A DNA stretch of 55,272 bases from an uncultured Pleomorphomonas sp. (GTDB taxonomy: Bacteria > Pseudomonadota > Alphaproteobacteria > Rhizobiales > Pleomorphomonadaceae). The notes below the pieces were generated by a model. That model saw nothing but the letters and a program-made list of their open reading frames with translations. It made no database searches and was not told the DNA's origin. Each line of letters opens with the position of its first letter. The stretch's first letter is position 1. The stretch covers positions 1-55,272 of the forward strand of contig CALMMQ010000100.1 in assembly GCA_937868725.1 (NCBI GenBank), given 5' to 3'. Below are positions 36,831 through 44,885 of the stretch, piece by piece. The translations under genes and the position numbers were made by a program.

Positions 36831-38300
36831 TCAACCAAGCATGCTGGCGACGTTGCGGAACCACTCGACCAGCGGGCCGGGCAGGTAGGTGCCGGCGATC
36901 AGCACCAGCAGCAGATGCACGATCAGCGGCACCATCGACGGCTGATGGCCGGCGTTGACCACGCTGGGCGTCGGCTTGCCGAAGGCGATGTTGGTGACGT
37001 GCAGCAGCAGCGAGCCGAAGGCGATGATCAGGCCGAACACCAGCAGCACCGCCAGCAGCGGATTGCGGGCGAAGGTGGAGGAGACGATCAGGAACTCGCT
37101 CATGAACACGCCCATCGGCGGCAGGCCGGCGATGGCAGCGACGCCCACCACCAGCGACCAGCCGAGCAGCGGATGGCTTTCGGTGAGGCCGCGGATGTCC
37201 GACAGGCGCTGCGTGCCCTTGACTTGCGTCACCTGACCGACGGCGAAGAAGATCGCCGACTTGGTCAGCGAATGCATGGTCATGTGCAGGAGGCCGGCGA
37301 AGTTGGCCAGCGGACCGCCCATGCCAAAGGCAAAGGCGATGATGCCCATGTGTTCGATCGACGAATAGGCGAACAGCCGCTTGATGTCGCGCCTCAGGTA
37401 CAACATGAAGCCGGCAAAGATCAGCGACAGCAGGCCGAGCGCCACCATCAGCGGCCCGGGGGCCACGGCCAGCGGATTGGCGGCCAGCAGCATCTTGAAG
37501 CGCAGCAGCGCGTAGAGCGCCACGTTGAGCAACAGGCCCGACAGCACTGCCGAAATCGGCGTCGGACCTTCGGCGTGGGCGTCCGGCAGCCAGGCGTGCA
37601 GCGGCGCCAGACCGACCTTGGTGCCGTAGCCGAGCATCAGGAACACGAAAGCGACGTTGAGCAGTTCCGGCGAGAACTTGGCGGCGTTGGCGATCAGCGT
37701 CGTCCACACCATGGCGTCGTGGCCCTCGCCGATCACCGGCCGGGCGGCCATGTAGATGAGGATGGTGCCGAACAGCGCCAGCGCGATGCCGACGGAGCCG
37801 AGGATGAAATATTTCCACGCCGCTTCCAGCGCCGCCTGGGTGCGATAGAGACCGACCATCAGCACGGTGGTCAGGGTGGCAAGCTCGACGGCCACCCACA
37901 TCAGGCCGATGTTGTTGGCGGTGAGGCCAAGGTTCATGGCGAAGGCCAGCGCCTGATACATGCCGTGGTAGAAGCGGACGTAGTGCGGCTTCAGTTTGCC
38001 CACTTCCAGCTCGTGGCCGATGTAGCTCGACGAGAAGATCGAGGTGGTCAGGCTGACGAAGGTGCCGAGCACGATGAACACGACGTTGAGGTCATCGACG
38101 AACAGGTAGCCGGCGCTGGGATCGGGCCGGTCGATCAGCAGCGTCAGGGCGAACACGAAGGTCAGCGAGGTGGCGATGACGTTGATGTGGGCGCCGAGCT
38201 TGTAGCCCGGCAGCAGTGCCAGCAGCACCGCCGCCGTCGCCGGAATGACCAGAAGCGCGTCGACGGGCGCGAACGGCAGCATGGAAAGCAAGGCGCTCAT
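36831..38300 (-). CDS. hyfF: HyfF-like proton-pumping membrane subunit
   Basis: A 489-residue antiporter-like subunit of the NuoL/M/N and MrpA/D family with about 14 membrane helices. Conserved charged helices are recognisable: WVAVELATLTTVLMV (Glu), GYGTKVGLAPLHAWLPDAHAEGPTPISAVLSG (Lys and His) and RRDIKRLFAYSSIEHMGII (Lys). It should translocate protons or sodium ions. Its stop precedes the hyfG start by 10 bases, and its start overlaps hyfE by four. Confidence 0.93.
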   Translation of the reverse strand: MSALLSMLPFAPVDALLVIPATAAVLLALLPGYKLGAHINVIATSLTFVFALTLLIDRPDPSAGYLFVDDLNVVFIVLGTFVSLTTSIFSSSYIGHELEVGKLKPHYVRFYHGMYQALAFAMNLGLTANNIGLMWVAVELATLTTVLMVGLYRTQAALEAAWKYFILGSVGIALALFGTILIYMAARPVIGEGHDAMVWTTLIANAAKFSPELLNVAFVFLMLGYGTKVGLAPLHAWLPDAHAEGPTPISAVLSGLLLNVALYALLRFKMLLAANPLAVAPGPLMVALGLLSLIFAGFMLYLRRDIKRLFAYSSIEHMGIIAFAFGMGGPLANFAGLLHMTMHSLTKSAIFFAVGQVTQVKGTQRLSDIRGLTESHPLLGWSLVVGVAAIAGLPPMGVFMSEFLIVSSTFARNPLLAVLLVFGLIIAFGSLLLHVTNIAFGKPTPSVVNAGHQPSMVPLIVHLLLVLIAGTYLPGPLVEWFRNVASMLG

Positions 38301-38959
38301 TCGCGTCCCCCGCGGAAGTCGTCGAGAACTTGGGTGTCGATGGTGTCGAAGCGTTCGCGGATGCGGAACAGGAACACGCCGATGACGATGAACGCCACCA
38401 GCACCGAGAAGGCGACGGAAATCTCCACCACCAGCGGCATGCCCTTGGCGCCGGTAGCGGCGAGGATGAGGCCGTTTTCCAGGCTCATGAAGCCGATGAT
38501 CTGGCTGATGGCGTTCTGCCGCGTCACCATCATCAGCAGGCCGAGCAGGATGACGGACAGCGCCAGCGCCAGGTCTTCGCGGGCGATCGGGTCGGCATCG
38601 GCGGCGGCCGGCAGCATCACCACCATCGACAAGGCCACCAGCATCATGCCCATCAGCATGGTCAGGCCGATGCCGCCCACCGTTTCGATGGTGCGGTGCA
38701 CGCCGAGCCGCAGCACCATGCGGTGCAGCGCCAGCGGGATCAGCGCCGCCTTGAGGATCAGGGCCAGCGCGGCGGTGACGTAGAGGTGCGGCGCGTGCTG
38801 GATATAGGCCTGCCAGGCCACCGACAGTGCCAGCACCACGGCGTGGGCGGCGAAGACGTTGAGCAGGCCGAGAATGCGGTTCTGATAGAGCATCATGAAG
38901 CTGACCAGCACCATGCCGCCGGCCAGAAGATGCGCCGCGTCGAGGGAAAAGCGTTCCAT
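38297..38959 (-). CDS. hyfE: HyfE-like membrane subunit
   Basis: A 220-residue membrane protein with about seven hydrophobic segments. It is related to HyfE of hydrogenase 4, which is in part like NuoK/MrpC: IIGFMSLENGLILAATG carries the membrane-embedded Glu of that family. It overlaps hyfF (four bases) and shares one base with the hyfC end, so the genes are translationally coupled. Confidence 0.9.
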   Translation of the reverse strand: MERFSLDAAHLLAGGMVLVSFMMLYQNRILGLLNVFAAHAVVLALSVAWQAYIQHAPHLYVTAALALILKAALIPLALHRMVLRLGVHRTIETVGGIGLTMLMGMMLVALSMVVMLPAAADADPIAREDLALALSVILLGLLMMVTRQNAISQIIGFMSLENGLILAATGAKGMPLVVEISVAFSVLVAFIVIGVFLFRIRERFDTIDTQVLDDFRGGRE

Positions 38960-39912
38960 CAGAAACTCCGCGAGACGAACAGCAGCAGCACGCCGAGCAG
39001 GCCGAGCATCAGCGCGCCGCCGACGAACTCCGGCACGCGAAACACGCGCATCTTGGCAATGGCCGTCTCGAACATCACCATCATGAAGGCGAACACGCCG
39101 AGCTTGACGAGATAGGTGGCGCCACCGATCAGCATGGCGAGCGGATCGTCGTTCACCCCGGCCATGCCCCAGGGCACGAAAATGCAGGCGATGATCGAGA
39201 TGTAGAGCAGCAGCTTCAGCGCCGCTGCCAGCTCGATGACCGCCAGATGCCGGCCGGAATACTCGAGCACCATCGCCTCGTGCACCATGGTCAGCTCGAG
39301 GTGGGTGGCCGGGTTGTCGACGGGGATGCGGGCGTTTTCGGTGAGGGCGACGATGATGAGACCGATGAGCGCCAGCCCCAGCGACACGCGCAAGGTGGCG
39401 TGCGTCACCATGAAGGTCGCCACCGCCGACAGCTGCGTCGAACCGGCCACCAGCGACACGGTGAAGAACAGCATGATCATCGCCGGTTCGGCCAGCGTCG
39501 AGAACAGCATCTCGCGCGACGAGCCGATGCCGCCGAAGGCGGTGCCGATGTCCATGCCGGCCAGCGCCAGGAAGAAGCGGGCCGAGCCGAGCAGCGCCGT
39601 GATGGCGATGAGGTCGGCGGCCCAGGAGAAGTGCAGGCCGGAGGCGAACGTCGGCACCAGCGCCGCCGCCACCCAGGTGGTGGCGAAGATGAGGTAGGGG
39701 GCGTTGCGGAACAGCCAGGTGGCGTTATCGGCCAGCACCACTTCCTTGTGAACGAGGCGATAGAGGTCGCGATAGGGCTGGACGATCGGCGGCCCCTGGC
39801 GACGGTGCAGGCGGGCCCGCACCTTGCGCGTGAAGCCGAGGAGGCCCGGAGCCAGGACCAGCACCAGCACCATCTGGAGGCCCTGGATGAAGAGCGCGTA
39901 GATCAGGCCCAT
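38959..39912 (-). CDS. hyfC: HyfC/NuoH-like membrane subunit
   Basis: A 317-residue subunit like NuoH and HyfC/HycD, with about eight helices. It has the family block QGPPIVQPYRDLYRLVHKE near the N terminus and TENARIPVDNPATHLELTMVHEAMVLEYSG, the cytoplasmic loop that contacts the quinone- or NiFe-bearing module. It anchors the peripheral subunits to the membrane arm. ATG 39912 lies 10 bases inside the end of hyfB. Confidence 0.93.
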   Translation of the reverse strand: MGLIYALFIQGLQMVLVLVLAPGLLGFTRKVRARLHRRQGPPIVQPYRDLYRLVHKEVVLADNATWLFRNAPYLIFATTWVAAALVPTFASGLHFSWAADLIAITALLGSARFFLALAGMDIGTAFGGIGSSREMLFSTLAEPAMIMLFFTVSLVAGSTQLSAVATFMVTHATLRVSLGLALIGLIIVALTENARIPVDNPATHLELTMVHEAMVLEYSGRHLAVIELAAALKLLLYISIIACIFVPWGMAGVNDDPLAMLIGGATYLVKLGVFAFMMVMFETAIAKMRVFRVPEFVGGALMLGLLGVLLLFVSRSF

Positions 39913-41918
39913 GTTGCCACCAGGAAAAGCAGGCCGACGAGCGCGGCGAAGACGAGGCTGAGATAGCTGCGGATGGTCAGGAACTGCAGCACGTTGAGCC
40001 GCTCGGCGGCGAACATCACCCAGTGCTGCAGCGGCGCGTAGACCGTCTCCCAGACGAGATCGCGCAGCGACAGCTTGAGGCGGGCCGGCCGGCTGTCGCC
40101 GGGAGGCGGCATGAAGGTCTCGATCTGGGCCGAGAAGGCAATGGGGCCGAACACCCGGCGGATCGGCTGAGCGAAACTGTCGGCGGTGTACTGGATGACC
40201 GGGCTCGGGTCGGGATAACCGCAGTCCCAGGCCGGGCCGCGCCGATGGGCGCGCGAGGCGAGGTTGTGGATGACGCGAATGGCCGCCCAACTGGCCATCA
40301 TGATGAAGAAGAACACCAGGAAGCCGGAGTAGGACGAGCGGCTTTCGGAGATCGGAATGATCGACAGCGTCGGCAACAGCGGCTGCGGCGGCATCGACGA
40401 GCCGACCAGCACGTGCGCGGCCGGACCGAAGGCGTCGAGGAACACGCCGGGAAAGACGCCGGCCACCAGGCAGAGCAGCAGCAGCGCCATCATCGCCCGG
40501 AGGCTGACAGGCTCGGCCTCGACAGCCGTTTCAGCCACTGGCGAGCGCGGCCGCGACAGGAAGGTGATGCCGAAGGCGCGCACGAAGCAGGCGCCGGCCA
40601 GTGCCGCGGCGAAGGCCAGCATGGCCCCCGACGCCGGCACCAGGAAGCGCAGGCCCCATTGCGGCAGGTTGGGGCTGATGAGAATGGCCTGCAGCGTCAG
40701 CCATTCCGATACGAAACCGTTGAGTGGTGGCAGCGCCGAGATGGCCAGACACCCGCCAAGGAAGATGTAGGCGGTCCTCGGCATGCGATGGATGAGGCCG
40801 CCGAGCTTTTCGATGTCGCGTTCGCCGGTGCCGGTCAGCACGTTGCCGGCCCCGAAGAACAGCAGGCTCTTGAACAGCGAGTGGTTGAAGGCGTGGAACA
40901 GCGCCGCCGTGGCCGCCAGCGCCGCCGGCCCGGCCATGCCGTTGGTCTTGAAGGCCAGCGCCAGCCCGAGGCCGATGAAGATGATGCCGATGTTCTCGAC
41001 CGTGGAATAGGCGAGCAGCCGCTTGAGGTCGCGTTGCAGCACCGCCTGCAGCACGCCGAGCACCGCCGACACCGACCCCATGATCAGCACCACCACCGCC
41101 CACCACCAGCTCGGCGGCCCGGCAAGGTCGAACACGACGCGGATGAAGCCGTAGACGGCCACCTTGGTCATGATGCCGCTCATCAGCGCCGACACGTGGC
41201 TCGGCGCCGCCGGATGGGCCAACGGCAGCCAGACGTGCAACGGCACCAGACCGGCCTTGGAACCGGCGCCCAGCGTCATCAGCACCAGCACCAGACCGGC
41301 GACCCACGGCAGATGGGCGCTGAGGCGCATCATCGAGAAGGCGTAATGGCCCTCGGTGCCGGCCAGCAGGCCGAAGGCCAAGAGCAGCATCATGGTGCCG
41401 AAGCTCGCCATCAGCATGTAGATGTAGCCGGCCCGGCGGTTGTCGCCATCATGATGGCTCGACAGCACCAGCGCCCACGACGACAGCGACATGAACTCCC
41501 ACGAGACCAGGAAGCCGAAGGCGTCGGCAGCCAGCACCACCAGGTTCATCGCCGCCAGAAACGCCGGATAGAACGGCAGCACCCGTCCGGGATGGTGCTC
41601 GTGCTTGCCGTATCCGAGGGCATAGACGCTGGCGACGACGGCGCCGAGATCGACGAGAATGAGGAAGAAGGACGAGAGCGCGTCGAGGGCGAAGTGAATG
41701 CCGATCCAGGGCAGACCGAAGGGCAGCGTCAGCTCGCCGTGGCTGGCGTTGCCGCCAAGCAGACCGAACAGGCCAACGCCGAGAAGCGGCAGACACAGGG
41801 CGGCCGATGCGACATAGGCCACTTTCGTCGCCAGACCGGGACGGCTGACGAGAAACGGCATGGCTATGGCGACGCCAAACAGACCTGCGATGGACGCAAG
41901 CGCAACGACGATCGGCAT
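39903..41918 (-). CDS. hyfB: HyfB-like proton-pumping membrane subunit
   Basis: A 671-residue NuoL/MrpA-like subunit with about 16 helices. Characteristic charged blocks: FLVSWEFMSLSSWALVL (Glu), GSKAGLVPLHVWLPLAHPAAPSHVSALMSG (Lys, His), RDLKRLLAYSTVENIG (Lys). The last 110 residues are a soluble segment with CGYPDPSPVIQYTADSF, typical of HyfB and HycC. First gene of the operon, so its promoter is in the gap up to 42363. Its start has only a weak ribosome-binding site. Confidence 0.93.
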   Translation of the reverse strand: MPIVVALASIAGLFGVAIAMPFLVSRPGLATKVAYVASAALCLPLLGVGLFGLLGGNASHGELTLPFGLPWIGIHFALDALSSFFLILVDLGAVVASVYALGYGKHEHHPGRVLPFYPAFLAAMNLVVLAADAFGFLVSWEFMSLSSWALVLSSHHDGDNRRAGYIYMLMASFGTMMLLLAFGLLAGTEGHYAFSMMRLSAHLPWVAGLVLVLMTLGAGSKAGLVPLHVWLPLAHPAAPSHVSALMSGIMTKVAVYGFIRVVFDLAGPPSWWWAVVVLIMGSVSAVLGVLQAVLQRDLKRLLAYSTVENIGIIFIGLGLALAFKTNGMAGPAALAATAALFHAFNHSLFKSLLFFGAGNVLTGTGERDIEKLGGLIHRMPRTAYIFLGGCLAISALPPLNGFVSEWLTLQAILISPNLPQWGLRFLVPASGAMLAFAAALAGACFVRAFGITFLSRPRSPVAETAVEAEPVSLRAMMALLLLCLVAGVFPGVFLDAFGPAAHVLVGSSMPPQPLLPTLSIIPISESRSSYSGFLVFFFIMMASWAAIRVIHNLASRAHRRGPAWDCGYPDPSPVIQYTADSFAQPIRRVFGPIAFSAQIETFMPPPGDSRPARLKLSLRDLVWETVYAPLQHWVMFAAERLNVLQFLTIRSYLSLVFAALVGLLFLVATWA

Positions 41919-42363
41919 TGTCTATACTCGTTTCCGGACGGGTCATGGCGGCGCGTCTCAGGAGGCGCTCCGACCATCCGGTCCAAATTGCTTTTCCTTG
42001 CCGGAAGGTGCTGCCCTTCCAGCCATCCCGTCGTCTTTGCCAGCGGCAGAGACCGCATGTTCATGGCAGCGGCGCGGCGCCATCCGACGCCGATTTCCGG
42101 AGCGCTGTCCCCGCGCTGAACACCATGAGACTCATGTATGTCAACAGCATAGTCCCTTGCGGGGCGGGACGAAAGCCGTGAGAACCCGCGTAAGTCATTC
42201 AAATGGTTCAGCTCATGGCGAGAGCCACCATCCGTTGCCATCGACCGCCGAAGCCGGCCCACTGTTCATGGTGACGAACAATGACTGGCGGAAGAGGGCA
42301 AAGAACGCGCATGACGACCGGATTGGCCTTCCGTCCGGCCCTATGCCAGGCGCGACTCAGGGA
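41919..42363. other. gene-free spacer between the hyf and hup-hyp operons
   Basis: 445 bases, both neighbours on the minus strand. No coding sequence here has the codon pattern of its neighbours. It must hold the hyfB promoter. Weak stem CCGGA/TCCGG just after hypE (around 42318-42336) could help end the hup-hyp transcript, but there is no T-run. I searched for a sigma-54 -24/-12 element on the minus strand and found only near matches with the wrong spacing. Confidence 0.5.
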
Positions 42364-43416
42364 TCAGCAGATGCGCGGCAACTGCTCGCCGGCCAGCCAG
42401 TCGACGATGCGGCCGCCACCGAAGCCGGTGGTCATCTGCACGAAGTGCTGATCGTCGGCGATGGCTTCGCCAATGATTGCCGCGTCGAGGCCGAGCGGAT
42501 GGCCGCGCATCGCCGCCACCAGCGCTTCGGCCGCCTCGGCTGCCACCACGGCGATCAGCTTGCCTTCGTTGGCGACATTGAGCGGATCGAGGCCGAGCAG
42601 TTCGCAGGCTGCCGCCACCTGCGGCTTGATCGGGATGGCCCGTTCGACGATGCGGAAGCCGACGTCCGACTGGTGGGCCAGCTCGTTGAGCGTCGCCGCC
42701 AGACCGCCGCGCGTCGGATCGCGCATCAGCCGTAGCGACGGGCCGGCGCAGGCGACCATGACCTCGACGAGACCGTTGAGGGCGGCGCTGTCGGAGACGA
42801 TCGCCGTTTCGAACTCCAGGTTTTCCCGGCTCGACATGATGGCGACGCCGTGGTCGCCCATCGAGCCGGAAACGATCACCTTGTCGCCGGGGCGGGCCTT
42901 GTCGCCGGAAAGGTCGATGCCGTCGGGCACGACGCCGACGCCCGCCGTCGCAATGAAGACGCCGTCGGCCTTGCCGCGCTCGACGACCTTGGTGTCGCCG
43001 GTCACCACCTTGACGCCGGCCTTGGCCGCCGCTTCGCCCATGGAATCGGCGATGCGCTTGAGATCGCCGAGCGGGAAGCCTTCCTCGATGATGAACGAGG
43101 CGGAGAGGTAGAGCGGCCTGGCACCGGCCATGGCGATGTCGTTGACCGTGCCGTGCACGGCCAGCGAGCCGATGTCGCCGCCGGGAAAGAAGATCGGCGA
43201 TACGACGTAGCCGTCGGTGGTCATCACCATGCGACCGCCGGCCGGCGTCGGGAAGCAAGCCTGGTCGTTGCCCTGTTCGAGCAGCGGATTGGCCAGCGCT
43301 TCCTTGAAGATACCGGAGATCAGGTCGGCCATGGCACGGCCGCCGGCGCCGTGGCTCATGTCGACACGGCCGTTCTTGAGATCGAGCTTGCGGCGGAAAG
43401 TCTTGGGCGAGGTCAT
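42364..43416 (-). CDS. hypE: hydrogenase expression/formation protein HypE
   Basis: A 350-residue AIR-synthase-like protein. The ATP-binding N-terminal region has HGAGGRAMADLI, and the C terminus ends in PRIC, whose terminal Cys takes the carbamoyl group from HypF and is dehydrated to a thiocyanate, the source of the two CN ligands. ATG 43416 overlaps the hypD stop (ATGA). Last gene of the hup-hyp cluster. Confidence 0.96.
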   Translation of the reverse strand: MTSPKTFRRKLDLKNGRVDMSHGAGGRAMADLISGIFKEALANPLLEQGNDQACFPTPAGGRMVMTTDGYVVSPIFFPGGDIGSLAVHGTVNDIAMAGARPLYLSASFIIEEGFPLGDLKRIADSMGEAAAKAGVKVVTGDTKVVERGKADGVFIATAGVGVVPDGIDLSGDKARPGDKVIVSGSMGDHGVAIMSSRENLEFETAIVSDSAALNGLVEVMVACAGPSLRLMRDPTRGGLAATLNELAHQSDVGFRIVERAIPIKPQVAAACELLGLDPLNVANEGKLIAVVAAEAAEALVAAMRGHPLGLDAAIIGEAIADDQHFVQMTTGFGGGRIVDWLAGEQLPRIC

Positions 43417-44570
43417 GACGGTATCCGGGCGGCCGGGCCGCTCTTCTGGTGCTGGCGGAAGCGGCCGTAGGTCCAGTGGGCGGCACAGGCGCCCTCGGAG
43501 GAGACCATGCAGGCGCCCATGGGGGTTTCGGGGGTGCAAACGGTGCCGAACAGGCGGCAGTCGGCCGGCCGCTTCTGGCCGCGCAGGATGGCGCCGCACT
43601 CGCAGGCCGGATTGTCGTCGGCGGCCACCGTCTCGACGCTGAAGCGTCGTTCGGCATCGAAACGGGCATAAGCCTCGCGCAGCTTCAGCGCGCTCAACGG
43701 TACGGCACCAAGACCACGCCATTCGAAGCTGTCGCGCAGCTCGAACACCTCGTCGCAGAGGGCGATGGCGTCGCGGTTGCCGGTCGGCGTCACGGCGCGG
43801 ATGTACTGGTTTTCGACCTCGGCCCGCTGCTCGTTGACCTGACGCACCAGCATCAGGATGGCGTGCATGACGTCGAGCGGCTCGAAGCCGGCGATCACCA
43901 CCGGCTTGCGGTACTGTTCGGCGAAGACGCGGTAGGGCTCCATGCCGATCACCGTCGACACGTGCGCCGGCCCGACGAAGCCCTCGATGGCGATCGGCGC
44001 TTCACCCGGCTCGGGCGGCATGTCGAGGATGGCCTTCATGGCCACCGGCGTCAGCACGTGGTTGCAGAAGATGGAGAAGTTGGCGAGGTGTTTCTCTTCG
44101 GCCAGCTTGAGGGCGACGGCGGTCGGCGGCGTCGTCGTCTCAAAACCGATGGCGAAGAACACCACCTGCCGGTCGGGGTTGGCCTCGGCGATGCGGATGG
44201 CATCGAGCGAGGAATAGACCATGCGGATGTCGCAGCCCTGGGCCTTGGCTTTCATCAGGCTGAGTCCGCCGGAGGCCGGCACGCGCATCAGATCGGCGTA
44301 GGTGCAGAGCGTCACCTCCGGCCGCCGGGCCAGACGGATGGCGTCATCGATGCGGCCGATCGGCAGCACGCACACCGGACAGCCGGGACCGTGGATCATG
44401 CGCACGTTGGCCGGCAGCAGATCCTCGATGCCGTAGCGCGAGATGGCGTGGGTATGGCCACCGCAGAACTCCATGAAGGCGTAGCTGCGGTCGGGTCGGA
44501 CCTCGGCGGCGATAGCGGCGGCAAGGTCGCGCGCCACATCGCCGTCGCGGTATTCGTCGACGTATTTCAT
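43413..44570 (-). CDS. hypD: hydrogenase maturation protein HypD
   Basis: A 385-residue Fe-S scaffold on which the Fe(CN)2CO unit is assembled with HypC. Typical blocks are MEFCGGHTHAISRYG, MIHGPGCPVCVLPIGRID and IGFETTTPPTA. The 4Fe-4S ligands lie in the C-terminal part, with CECGAIL, DCRLFGTVCTPETPMGACMVSSEGACAAHW. It overlaps hypC at its start and hypE at its stop by four bases each, so the three are translated together. Confidence 0.97.
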   Translation of the reverse strand: MKYVDEYRDGDVARDLAAAIAAEVRPDRSYAFMEFCGGHTHAISRYGIEDLLPANVRMIHGPGCPVCVLPIGRIDDAIRLARRPEVTLCTYADLMRVPASGGLSLMKAKAQGCDIRMVYSSLDAIRIAEANPDRQVVFFAIGFETTTPPTAVALKLAEEKHLANFSIFCNHVLTPVAMKAILDMPPEPGEAPIAIEGFVGPAHVSTVIGMEPYRVFAEQYRKPVVIAGFEPLDVMHAILMLVRQVNEQRAEVENQYIRAVTPTGNRDAIALCDEVFELRDSFEWRGLGAVPLSALKLREAYARFDAERRFSVETVAADDNPACECGAILRGQKRPADCRLFGTVCTPETPMGACMVSSEGACAAHWTYGRFRQHQKSGPAARIPS

Positions 44571-44812
44571 CGTGCGCCACCGGCGACGGCGCGGGCCGGG
44601 CCGCGCGCTTCATCCAGAAGTTCCAGCGTGCGCCGCGCTTCGTCGGGATCGACCTTGGACAGGGCGTAGCCGACGTGGACGATGACATAGTCGCCGACGG
44701 CAACGTTCTTGACCAGCGCGACCGAGATGGTCATGGCGACGCCGTCGAGGCTGATCTTGGCCATGTTGTCGGGCAGGATCTCGGTGACGAGGGCGGGAAC
44801 GGCAAGGCACAT
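44567..44812 (-). CDS. hypC: hydrogenase maturation chaperone HypC
   Basis: An 81-residue OB-fold chaperone beginning MCLAVPALV; Cys2 is the essential ligand that carries the Fe(CN)2CO group and contacts the large-subunit precursor. The YVIVHVGYALSKVDPDEA block is also conserved. GGAG precedes ATG 44812. It follows hypF by 73 bases. A second, longer paralogue (hupF) is encoded in the same cluster. Confidence 0.96.
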   Translation of the reverse strand: MCLAVPALVTEILPDNMAKISLDGVAMTISVALVKNVAVGDYVIVHVGYALSKVDPDEARRTLELLDEARGPARAVAGGAR

Positions 44813-44885
44813 GGGTCGGCACTCCTGAGGCGTCGCATCTGAAAGTGGATATCTGCCTTCATCAAATACGGCGCAAGACTGGAAA

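Noticed and set aside
36821-36838. Earlier TTG start for hyfG at 36838
   Set aside because: It would lie inside the hyfF stop region with no ribosome-binding site, while ATG 36820 has GAGAGG at good spacing.
41980-42015. Sigma-54-like -24/-12 element upstream of hyfB
   Set aside because: The GG and GC dinucleotides are spaced one base too close and flanking bases do not match the consensus.
40023-42119. 698-codon open frame on the plus strand opposite hyfB
   Set aside because: High-GC shadow of the hyfB coding frame; composition is extreme in Arg, Gln and His with no domain.
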